Below are positions 26,525-34,611 of a stretch of 64,000 nt of DNA, one piece after another. Source of the DNA: CAIVPM01 sp964615145 (GTDB taxonomy: Bacteria; Bacteroidota; Bacteroidia; Chitinophagales; Chitinophagaceae); contig CAZTOP010000004.1 of assembly GCA_964615145.1 (NCBI GenBank), forward strand, positions 1 to 64,000, read 5' to 3'. A model generated the notes under the pieces. That model was not told the origin of the DNA, did no database searches, and saw nothing but the letters and a program-made list of their open reading frames with translations. A program made the position numbers and the translations under genes. How positions within the stretch are numbered: position 1 is the stretch's first letter; every line of letters starts with the position of its first letter.

Positions 26525-27139
26525 TTATTTACATCCGCTATTATAATTGTAATTATGCTGTATTTCTTTTGGAAAATCACCGTTAATTTTATCAATTAGC
26601 CATTTGCCATTATGCTTTGTAAATTCAAAGGTTAAAAAATCAATTTCAGTAAATTGTAATTTTAAAAAAACAGCCTTGCCTTTTTGCTTACGCTCAACAA
26701 TTTTGAAATTATTTATATTTTCCTTAATACCAGTATCATCCATATATCTAAGAAGTACCCCACCATCAGAGCCCATAGGTTCGCCACAGTATTGTTTATG
26801 TTTTACAAAATTCGAATCCTGTCTGATGAAATAATTATTCATAGACTGGAGAAATTTTTGGGAAAACAAACCTGTTTTTTGCAACCTATTAAAGTACTTG
26901 GCAGATGCTTTAAAGTCAATTCTATATGGGTTCGTTGTATCATAATCACCTCCAGATACTAAATGGAAATTAAATGTTGTATCGTTTACGTTCGAATAAA
27001 CATTAAAATACCAGTTTAAAAATTGTTTTGCTGCTAATTTTATGCTTGTGTCTTTTGTAGTAATTTTAGAGTTATGAACATTAGCTTTTAAAATAATGTT
27101 GCAAAAAATACAGATTATTACTATAATTATTTTTTTCAT
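26525..27139 (-). CDS. Small secreted protein, putative partner of the 27146 module
   Basis: The 204-residue protein has a signal peptide (MKKIIIVIICIFCNIILKA). The mature part has AAKQFLNWYFNVYSNVND, GDYDTTNPYRIDF and LTFEFTKHNGKWLIDKING. This resembles DUF3828-like small NTF2-type domains, but I am not sure. It starts 6 bp after the stop of the truncated peptidase module at 27146 and is unrelated in sequence to the two paralogous partners in the array. It ends at a strong terminator. An immunity function is inferred from position only. Confidence 0.7.
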   Translation of the reverse strand: MKKIIIVIICIFCNIILKANVHNSKITTKDTSIKLAAKQFLNWYFNVYSNVNDTTFNFHLVSGGDYDTTNPYRIDFKASAKYFNRLQKTGLFSQKFLQSMNNYFIRQDSNFVKHKQYCGEPMGSDGGVLLRYMDDTGIKENINNFKIVERKQKGKAVFLKLQFTEIDFLTFEFTKHNGKWLIDKINGDFPKEIQHNYNYNSGCK

Positions 27140-27145
27140 GCTATT

Positions 27146-27697
27146 TTATTTTTTCTTGCTTTTTCTAACTTGTGATACTATTTTTCCAGGGACACAACCT
27201 ACGGCTGATGTGCAATCGGTAACTAAGCCTTTACCAGCTATATATCTTAGTTTGAAACTGCTTTGGAATGCTTTCAAAGGATGTTCAGTATCGGTTTGTG
27301 CAAAAGTAAAAAACGAACCATATGCATCTGTTCCTGAGCCTGTTACTACCAACCAATGGTCTGTTGTACCATCTGTTCTATTACCCCCCGTTCTGCCATC
27401 GTGAACACCTACCATAACTGGTATTCCTTTACTAAGAGCATCTAACAAATAACTGATAGCCTTTTTGGTTTCACTTTCATTAAGTGGCGGTGAATTGCCT
27501 TCTTTATATGTTTGAAATGTTTGATTTGGTGCTTCGTATTTTGAGGTTGTATAGCCTTTTTTACTTATCATAGCCAAACCAACATCATAGCAATTTGATA
27601 TGCCCCTATAGTATGGAACAAATTCAGTTTGTGTTAAAACAGGTCCATATGGTGGAAATGGGATTTTGCCCTTGTTGGTGTTATCCTCACCAACAAG
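27146..27697 (-). pseudogene. N-terminally truncated cysteine-peptidase module (tip 2)
   Basis: The frame is open from 27697 (just after a stop inside a hairpin) to 27146 but has no ATG before its conserved part. It reads TEFVPYYRGISNCYDVGLAM, then SETKKAISYLLDALSKGIPVMVGVHDG, TTDHWLVVTGSG and FFTFAQTD. These match the peptidase end of the 28529 gene block by block: Cys in SNCYDV, His in TDHWLVV. The tail differs (TDCTSAVGCVPGKIVSQVRKSKKK). It lacks signal peptide, lipobox and body, as an orphan toxin tip or a decayed copy would. The active-site residues are intact. Confidence 0.75.
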
Positions 27698-27808
27698 TTA
27701 ACCTACAGTTGTTGGTGAAACCCAGAACACCAACAACGGCGGGAAAGCTAGTTATGCAGATGGGAGTAGAGATTTGCTGTTGTTGGTGAGGAAAACACCA
27801 ACAACAGC
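27671..27808. repeat. Three consecutive hairpins with the same arms (TTGTTGGTG / CACCAACAA)
   Basis: Hairpin 1 is at 27671-27697 (CTTGTTGGTG arms, 7-nt loop). Hairpin 2 is at 27708-27737 (GTTGTTGGTG arms, 10-nt loop). Hairpin 3 is at 27776-27808 (GCTGTTGTTGGTG arms, 7-nt loop). All arms pair perfectly. They fill the space between the 27831 gene and the truncated module, exactly where that module loses its upstream part. Confidence 0.8.
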
Positions 27809-27830
27809 GGAAATAATGTGAAGTTGCGGT

Positions 27831-28523
27831 TTATTTTGTTGACGTTTTTAGCAACTTCTCATAATCTGGTACTGTAAAGCCATCAAACTCATTTTCTTTA
27901 TTGTAACAATTATGCACAATACTTCTAAATTTATAAGCTTTATCAGCATCCACCAATAAACGTCTACTAATATAAACTTTACCTTTTACAATATGATAAT
28001 TCGTTAATACTGCCATACCTTTTTTTGAGTCCACAATTTTAATGCTTACGCTATCTTCATCTAAATAGTCTTTGACTTTGAAAACAAATTCTTGTGTATT
28101 ATTTTTAATAATTTTAGTGTAGGCAGCAGCGATGGCATTTTCCATGCCATATAGAACTTTGCAACTGTCTGTAAGCTGTATGCTATAGTTTTCCCCTGGT
28201 TCACAAGGCACATAAGTAAAATACTCATTTTTATATTCGTGTAATCGAATCCATTTTTTTGGAACTTTAAGATTGTGCACCTTAACTAGTTTTTTTACTT
28301 TTATTTCTTTAAAGTTCTCGTTGTAGGCTAGGGTATCAAATTCAAAAAGAAGGTATGTATGATTTTTATCAAAATCAATTAAACCACTATCTATATAAAT
28401 GGTACTGTAGATATTATTAGCTGCATCAACAAGTTTTTTTTGTAAAAAAATAGTGTCCTTTGTTTGGGCAAAAGAAAACTGTACAATTGGAAAAAATATT
28501 AGTATCAGCAATTTATTTTTCAT
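27831..28523 (-). CDS. Small secreted protein, putative immunity/partner protein of the long peptidase
   Basis: With the ATG at 28521-28523 the product is 230 residues with a signal peptide (MKNKLLILIFFPIVQFSFAQ). It is paralogous along its whole length to the 25617-26312 product. Shared features are DTIFLQKKLVD, VPCEPGENYS, a long beta-rich core, LLVDADKAYKFRSIVHNCY, and two conserved cysteines. The gene starts 5 bp after the stop of the peptidase gene at 28529, so the two are surely co-transcribed. The family is unknown to me; the immunity role rests on position. Confidence 0.75.
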   Translation of the reverse strand: MKNKLLILIFFPIVQFSFAQTKDTIFLQKKLVDAANNIYSTIYIDSGLIDFDKNHTYLLFEFDTLAYNENFKEIKVKKLVKVHNLKVPKKWIRLHEYKNEYFTYVPCEPGENYSIQLTDSCKVLYGMENAIAAAYTKIIKNNTQEFVFKVKDYLDEDSVSIKIVDSKKGMAVLTNYHIVKGKVYISRRLLVDADKAYKFRSIVHNCYNKENEFDGFTVPDYEKLLKTSTK

Positions 28524-28528
28524 AGATA

Positions 28529-30856
28529 TTATTTTTTTGCACATTTTCTAATTTGGGTTATTTGATAATGTTCATCGTAGTTTGGATTAGATGATGTACC
28601 CCAACCAGCAACTATCCCTTTGCCTGATATAAATACTAGTGTTAATTCATCCTTAGTTCCTTCTGAGTTATTTGCAGTACCGTTATCATAAAAGCGGAAA
28701 CATTCTCTCCCTTTACTATCAATTCCATAGCCCACTATTACAATAAAGTGATTTGTCACATTGTCTTTATTATCATCTGGCTTTTCCCCGCCCCTTGTAT
28801 TGACACCTGCAATTACAGGAATTCCTTTTTTTAAAGACTCTTTTATGTATGTAAAAGCTTTTTTGGCTTCGGTTTCATCGTATTGCTCTCCAGGGTTATT
28901 TTGTTCGTCATCTTTACTTGGTTTGTATGTTGGGTTCCATCTTATTCTAAATGTTTCGCCACCAGGGTCATAACCTTTTGTTAAAATGCAACCAGCTTTT
29001 GCAATTTGTTCTTTGCATAAAGTCATACAATTTACGTCTACCATTTTATTTTTACTCGGACTCCAAACCTTTCTATGTGGTACAAATTGAGTTTTAGGAA
29101 TTACATTAGGGATTGGTGGAGTAGGAGGTTGAGTAAAATCATAAGGGGCATAAACTGTATTATCAAAATATGAAGGATCGTAAGGGGCTGTTGGAATAGC
29201 TTCGGTAGCATCATAAAAGTACATTTGATTTGTATTCATAAATGCTTGAGCAAATAATAAAACATCTGACATAGATGGGTTTGCAAAGCTTAGTATATCT
29301 TTTTGATGAATAAAGTCTGCATTATATGCTGTTGCAGATGTTTTGCTTTCAACTTCGCTTGATAAAAACAGCTTCACATTGTCATCAAAAAATTGTTGGT
29401 TATAAGAGCCGTTTATGCTATTGCTAATCAGAGCTTTTGTGGTTGCTCTTGAGGCAATTACACTTTCGGGTGAGTAATCATAATTATCTATTTTACTAGT
29501 CATGAAATAGTCAATCTCGTCTTTTATACTAGGGTGGCTTAATAAATACGACATTTCAATTTTATTAAATAATTCCCAAGGCGATTGGTGCCATAAATGG
29601 CTTAACCAACGGTTTGTCATAAACGTGCTATAAAAATAAGATTTTGCATCGCTCCACCCTGTGTTGTATGAGTTATATATTGCTTTTTCACTATTAAATT
29701 TGTCAAAATAAGCAGTAGCACCAGCAGCAATTGAAGTGCTTGGCATATCATAGACCAAATCATTAAAGTGGTTTATATCGTAAGGGCCATTTATTTTATT
29801 GTTCATATACGCATTTAAAACAGCTTTTGCTGCAGTAATAGCCTCACTACTAAAACTTTCATCTTGCATAAAACCAGCAATCTCGTTTAAGAAAGGCTTG
29901 TTATTAAAATCATTTGTAAAGCTCTTTTGGGTTGGAGTAAGTCCAATATTTTGCCAAATATTATTAACTGTCATTGGAGCTGGCGGAGAGGGCGACCAAC
30001 CGGCACCACCAAATACTCCCCCACCACCACCTGTATCACCACCACCAATTCCGCCTCCACCGCCCCAATCTTGGGGGCTATCAAAAAAAAGAACAATATA
30101 ATTAAATAAACCACACCAATCACACTCGTCACAATCACCGCCGGCATGTCCATTGGGCCCAATGATATTCGCATCATGATGTATACAATGATTGTATTTC
30201 ACCAATATTACGCGGGAATTTGTTTGTGATGTTGGCTGTGTTTCGGACAAAGATATTTCAAAAATTTTCTTTATTGTAGAACTGCCATCTTGTGCATTGA
30301 ACAATTTATTATCTAAAACTATAAATTTAGCATTACCAAAAACTTCCTTTTGTAAAATTAGAATTTGCATAGCAACATCCTCAGCATCTTTTTCTGTGTC
30401 TGGTTTATTAAAGCCCTATGAATAATAGTTAAACTTGTCATATTCACTTACACTTTTTACATCTCCATTCGCATCTATTATTGCAGCTATAAATCCATCG
30501 ACTTCACTACTACTTGCTACAGATAACGGAATTAATACAGTTTGTTCACCTTCTAGCATTTCACGAGCTGCGGCATTGTTAGTGTGTTTTAATTTAAACT
30601 GTGCTTTGCTCCAAAGTGGTACACCTGCCCTGCTGCCCACTTTTACAATAAAAGGAGTTTGTGAATCTTTTTCTTTTAGTTTATTGGCTATTTTTTGGAG
30701 TTCTGGGTTTAAACCTTTTGGAACTTTTGTAAACTGTTCAATCATTTGCTTGTTTGTTGTTTGATTGGGGTTTACTATCGTATCACTTTTTTTGCATCCA
30801 TTTAAGCACAAGCTAATTGCTAATAAGGCTATTAATAATTTTGTTAATGACTTCAT
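28529..30856 (-). pseudogene. Lipoprotein with Gly/Pro hinge and C-terminal C39/papain-like cysteine peptidase; in-frame amber stop
   Basis: One frame runs from ATG 30856 to the stop at 28529 (775 codons), broken only by TAG at 30416-30418 (codon 147). Part 1 is a lipoprotein: lipobox LCLNGC, then VGSRAGVPLWSKAQFKL and TVLIPL. After the stop it continues GFNKPDTEKDAEDVAMQIL. A His/Cys-rich patch follows (HHDANIIGPNGHAGGDCDEC, WCGLF), then a Gly-rich and Pro hinge (about 263-294 of the joined chain) and two similar helical repeats (FLNEIAGFMQ and DEIDYFMTSK blocks). The C-terminal peptidase has Cys610 (VNCMTLCKEQ), His703 (TNHFIVIVGYG) and Asp724 (FRFYDNG). If the stop is real, the second part (from ATG 30370, 613 aa) has no export signal. 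Confidence 0.8.
30416..30418 (-). other. In-frame TAG stop interrupting the lipoprotein-peptidase gene
   Basis: The upstream frame ends NYYS-TAG and the same frame goes on GFNKPDTEKDAED with coding character. No frame change occurs across the codon. It may be a mutation or a base-calling error. Confidence 0.8.
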
Positions 30857-31511
30857 TTTTAAAAATTGAGGTTAATAATTAATTTTTTGTCTTTTACTTA
30901 ATAGGAGTACGAAAGACATAATTCCTTTATGTTGTTATTTAAGTTGTATTCTTCATTAAATGTTTTGAGGTTTGGTTACTTGTATTAATGTTATATCTCT
31001 ACATAACTTTCATCATATCTTGAGTTATCAGTATTATCTGAAAAAGGTTTTTCACAAGTTTAATTTGTTTGTAATTAGCTACTTAAAAAGGTTTTGTGAA
31101 ACTAGAGCATAATTATCATTCAACAATCAAGTTATAAAAAAAGGGTTGAATTTTAGGTTGTTTACTACAAAAAACGCTGAAATACCTCACGTTAAACAAC
31201 CCTTTTTTTAGCTGAAATCAACGTAGAAAAATAGGACGTATCAACTATTAGTAGTGGGTGTGATTTTATGCTGAATAATGATACATTGCTGAAAGGCTGC
31301 GGGATTGCAGTGAAAAGCCCACAGCGAAACGAAGTGTAGCGAGGACTTGTAACGAAAAGCCCGAACAAAAGTTGAATAGTTGTGTTATGTTCACAGCCCA
31401 AGTTGTTTTAAGAAATAACATTAACCTAGACTAATGACTTATTTAGGTTTTCTTTTTGCTTTTAACTTTCAACAAATACATTTGCTGCAATCAGAATAAA
31501 TAAGCAAGAAT
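30857..31511. other. Long intergenic region with hairpins and a repeat-like segment
   Basis: No credible gene is present. On the plus strand AAGGGTTG (31141-31148) and GGTTGTTTA (31157-31165) can each pair with TAAACAACCC just before a T-run at 31201-31209, a terminator-like structure of an unknown transcript. At 31290-31370 a G/C-richer segment carries two copies of a GGAnTTGnAnnGAAAAGCCC motif (31302-31320, 31343-31362). A lysC promoter lies at the right end. Confidence 0.5.
31456..31484 (+). promoter_or_regulatory. Bacteroidota promoter of lysC
   Basis: TTG at 31456-31458, an 18-nt spacer, and TACATTTG at 31477-31484 match the -33 TTG / -7 TAnnTTTG consensus. The ATG follows 27 bp later. 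Confidence 0.75.
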
Positions 31512-32831
31512 ATGAAAGTGATGAAATTTGGTGGCACCAGTGTTGGAAAGCCAGAACGTATGCATCAGGTAGCTACATTAATTACCAGTGAAACCGAACC
31601 TAAGATTGTTGTGTTAAGTGCTTTAAGCGGCACTACAAATTCTCTGTCAGAAATTAGCTATCAACTTTCGTTGGGTTATAAAACACCGGCTAAGAAAAAA
31701 ATTGATGCACTAGAAGCATATTATAAATCTTTCATAGAAACACTTGTTGTTACTGACGCTGCAAAAAAAGAAGCAGCAGAAATTATTGCCGAGCATTTTG
31801 ATTTTTTAAATATCATCCTAAAAATATCTTATAGCGATGCTTTAAATAAAGATATTTTGGCACAAGGTGAATTATTAAGCACCAAGCTTTTTTGCGTTTA
31901 TTTGAAAGAAAAAAATATTCAGCACACATTTTTGCCTGCATTGGAATTTATGTGTATTGATGAAAATGAAGAACCAAGATTAGAGAGAATTGTACGCCGA
32001 CTAAATGTTTTGCTTAAAGATAAAAAAAACGAGACTTTATTTATAACCCAGGGTTATATATGCAGAAATGCAAGAGAGGAAGTAGATAATTTAAAACGTG
32101 GTGGAAGTGATTACACAGCATCACTAATTGCTGCTGCCATTGAAGCAAGTGTTTGTGAAATATGGACAGATATTGATGGTATGCACAATAACGACCCAAG
32201 GGTTGTTGACAAAACTTTACCCATAGAACAATTGAGTTTTGATGAAGCCGCTGAGCTAGCCTATTTTGGAGCAAAAATTTTACACCCAACTTGTATTTGG
32301 CCAGCACAACAAAAGCAAGTTCCAGTAAAATTATTGAATACAATGCAGCCATCTGCTGTTGGAACAGTAATTAAGCAAGAAGCTGGAAGCGTTGGTGTCA
32401 AAGCCATTGCAGCTAAAGACAATATTATTGCCATTAAAATAAAAAGTAGCAGAATGCTGCTTGCCTATGGCTTTTTGAGAAAAACCTTTGAAATTTTTGA
32501 GAAATATAAAACCTCTATTGATATGGTTACAACAAGTGAAGTTGCTGTAGGAGTTACCATTGACACAGATATTCATTTGAATGAAATTGTTGCAGAATTA
32601 GAACAATTTGGAAGTATTGAAATCGAGAAAAATCAAACCATTATTTCAATAGTTGGTAATGAAATTGCCAAGACAGAACATGTATTGCAAACATTATTCA
32701 ACTCTATCAAAACTATACCTGTAACAATGGTAAATTATGGAGGCAGTACTCATAATATTTCACTATTAATTCCATCAGATTATAAAAAAGAAACATTACA
32801 GCTATTGAACAAAGGATTATTTAATTTATAG
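31512..32831 (+). CDS. lysC: Aspartate kinase (monofunctional)
   Basis: The enzyme phosphorylates aspartate, the first step to lysine, threonine, methionine and diaminopimelate. The 439 residues begin with the kinase signature MKFGGTSVGKPERM. GGSDYTASLIAAAIEA and the WTDIDGMHNNDPRVV segment follow, which bind ATP and aspartate. Two ACT regions come after about residue 295 (SSRMLLAYGFLRKTFEIFEKY and ISIVGNEIA), which usually give feedback control by lysine or threonine. There is no homoserine dehydrogenase domain. It stands alone with its own promoter. Confidence 0.93.
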   Translation: MKVMKFGGTSVGKPERMHQVATLITSETEPKIVVLSALSGTTNSLSEISYQLSLGYKTPAKKKIDALEAYYKSFIETLVVTDAAKKEAAEIIAEHFDFLNIILKISYSDALNKDILAQGELLSTKLFCVYLKEKNIQHTFLPALEFMCIDENEEPRLERIVRRLNVLLKDKKNETLFITQGYICRNAREEVDNLKRGGSDYTASLIAAAIEASVCEIWTDIDGMHNNDPRVVDKTLPIEQLSFDEAAELAYFGAKILHPTCIWPAQQKQVPVKLLNTMQPSAVGTVIKQEAGSVGVKAIAAKDNIIAIKIKSSRMLLAYGFLRKTFEIFEKYKTSIDMVTTSEVAVGVTIDTDIHLNEIVAELEQFGSIEIEKNQTIISIVGNEIAKTEHVLQTLFNSIKTIPVTMVNYGGSTHNISLLIPSDYKKETLQLLNKGLFNL

Positions 32832-32842
32832 ATTTAATACTT

Positions 32843-32873
32843 TAATAGAAGGGTAAAGACTACCCTTCTATTA
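32843..32873. terminator. Hairpin between convergent lysC and VIT1-like genes
   Basis: TAATAGAAGGGTA and its exact complement flank a 5-nt loop. The right arm overlaps the last codons of the VIT1-like gene. T-runs are short on both sides. Confidence 0.65.
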
Positions 32874-33570
32874 CTTTAGCAATTCCAAACGCCGCAGCTG
32901 CTGCGGCTGCACCAATAAGCATCACTCTGATACCACCTTTTAGAGGATTTACACCAGTTATTTTGCTTTTAAAATAACCAAAAATAAACAAACAAATCAG
33001 CGTTACAATTGCTGATACTTTTAAAGCATCAATAGAGTTATTAATAAAAAAATATGGTGATAAAGGAACAAATCCCCCAATAATATAACTAACACCAATA
33101 TTAAATGCACTTTGTGTTGCACGTTTAGGATCAGGTTCATCTAAATGTAGTTCATGTTTCATCATAAATTGCACCCATTTATCTTTATCCTTTATTATTT
33201 CTTGAGTTGCTTTATTTTGAATTTCTTCACTCAGCCCCCATTCAGCAAATACATGTTTTACTTCAGCAATTTCAATATCCCTTTTAAACTCTACTTCATC
33301 ATATTCTCTTTTTAATTCACTACGATAATGATCTTGCTCTGTTTTTCCTGCTAAGTATCCACCCAAACCCATAGCGATTGAACCAGCTGCAATTTCAGCA
33401 ACTCCTGCAATCACAATAATGTGTGTGGCATTGGGTGCAACAGCTCCACTTAACCCTGCTGCCAATGCAAATGGAACAGTTAATCCATCGCTCATGCCAA
33501 TAACAATATCAGTTAGTAAATCACTACTTTTTAAATGTTCCTCGTGATGATGGAGATGTGTATCTTTCAT
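32860..33570 (-). CDS. VIT1/CCC1 family iron/manganese transporter-like protein
   Basis: The 236-residue membrane protein has the family pattern: DIVIGMSDGLTVPFALAAGLSGA in the first helix, AAGSIAMGLGGYLAGK in the second, an acidic cytoplasmic domain (HYRSELKREYDEVEFKRDIE, with many Glu) that binds metal, then helices with GGFVPLSPYFF. A His-rich N-terminus (HLHHHEEHL) may also bind metal. These proteins move Fe2+ or Mn2+ out of the cytoplasm. The metal cannot be told from sequence. Confidence 0.88.
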   Translation of the reverse strand: MKDTHLHHHEEHLKSSDLLTDIVIGMSDGLTVPFALAAGLSGAVAPNATHIIVIAGVAEIAAGSIAMGLGGYLAGKTEQDHYRSELKREYDEVEFKRDIEIAEVKHVFAEWGLSEEIQNKATQEIIKDKDKWVQFMMKHELHLDEPDPKRATQSAFNIGVSYIIGGFVPLSPYFFINNSIDALKVSAIVTLICLFIFGYFKSKITGVNPLKGGIRVMLIGAAAAAAAFGIAKVIEG

Positions 33571-33759
33571 ATAGATAAATTAAGAAGAATACAATATTAA
33601 GGAATTGGCATTATGAATGAATACTTTTTATAAATGCACTCTGTTACCACATTTTTTGAACGAAATAATAATGAACATCTTGTTATTTTAACTTCAATTT
33701 ATAATTTACTTATGTAATATTGTGGCATAAAGCATCGTTTATTAAACAATAACATTTTA

Positions 33760-34611
33760 ATGAATAGTATTCTTATTGACAGAAATTTTGAGCGAGAAAA
33801 AAATATAAAAGCATTTATAATTACTATTATCATTTGCGTTATTCTCTTTTTTATTTTTTTTCTAATAACTTTTGCTTTACCTACCATACCACCACCCCTA
33901 GTAGATGAGGGCATAGAAGTAAATTTAGGTAATAGTGAAACTGGTTTGGGTAATATAGAACCACAAGCACCAGGAAATCCAGCAGAATCACAAAATAACA
34001 ATCCAGCACCTTCCCAACAAAATAACACGCAAGAAAGCAACATAGATGATAAAGGTGATGAAGCTATTAATTCAACAATTAAAAATACTATTCCTGCTCC
34101 CACAAAGCCAGTATCAGCCCCAGTAAAAGCTCCAATAAAACCAATTGTTAACCCAACGCCTAAAGTTCCAACACCCAAAGCTGTTTTTGGTGGGGGTACA
34201 AAAAACAACACTGGAGGTAACAATAGCGATACTTATAATGGAGTAAAAAATCAGGGAATAGCTGGTGGAAATGGAAATCAGGGCGTTCCAGGTGGCAACC
34301 CCAATAGTGATACTTATGGTCCAGGTGGTGGTAATGGTGGTATCAATATTAGGAGTGGGTTATCCGGCAGAAAGGTAGCATTTATTCCAAAGTTTGAAGA
34401 TGAATTCAATAGAAATGCTAAAGTTGCTGTTGACGTAACTGTTGATGCATCTGGCAAAGTAATAGCAGCTGCTGTAAATTTAAGAGGTACAACAATAGCA
34501 GACCCAAAATACAAAACGATTGCTATTGACAAAGCTTATAAAGTAAAATTTACTGGTGGTTCAGAAACCCAAACTGGAACTATTGTTTTTGATTTCAAGG
34601 TTACTAACTAA
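33760..34611 (+). CDS. TonB-like energy transducer protein
   Basis: The 283 residues have a cytoplasmic start, one transmembrane helix (about 18-42) and a long Pro/Asn/Gly-rich periplasmic spacer with PTKPVSAPVKAPIKPI-type repeats typical of TonB. The C-terminal domain begins GRKVAFIPKFEDEFNRNAKV and carries VDVTVDASGKVIAA, the TonB C-terminal pattern. It would couple ExbBD energy to outer-membrane transport. No exbB/exbD is visible here; they may lie elsewhere. Its stop overlaps the folC start by one base (TAATG). Confidence 0.8.
   Translation: MNSILIDRNFEREKNIKAFIITIIICVILFFIFFLITFALPTIPPPLVDEGIEVNLGNSETGLGNIEPQAPGNPAESQNNNPAPSQQNNTQESNIDDKGDEAINSTIKNTIPAPTKPVSAPVKAPIKPIVNPTPKVPTPKAVFGGGTKNNTGGNNSDTYNGVKNQGIAGGNGNQGVPGGNPNSDTYGPGGGNGGINIRSGLSGRKVAFIPKFEDEFNRNAKVAVDVTVDASGKVIAAAVNLRGTTIADPKYKTIAIDKAYKVKFTGGSETQTGTIVFDFKVTN

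Noticed and set aside
26458..26595. Upstream part of the frame containing the tip 3 tail
   Set aside because: It overlaps the end of the 26525 gene and its terminator in another frame; only the last ~46 codons show homology.
29799..30101. Plus-strand frame opposite the Gly/Pro hinge
   Set aside because: It is the antisense shadow of the Gly-rich hinge of the lipoprotein gene.
31192..31401. 69-codon minus-strand frame in the gene-free region
   Set aside because: It falls across the hairpin arm and the doubled motif, with no family character or suitable context.
31141..31511. Attenuator or riboswitch controlling lysC
   Set aside because: A good TTG/TACATTTG promoter lies after the hairpins (31456-31484), so the lysC mRNA would not contain them.
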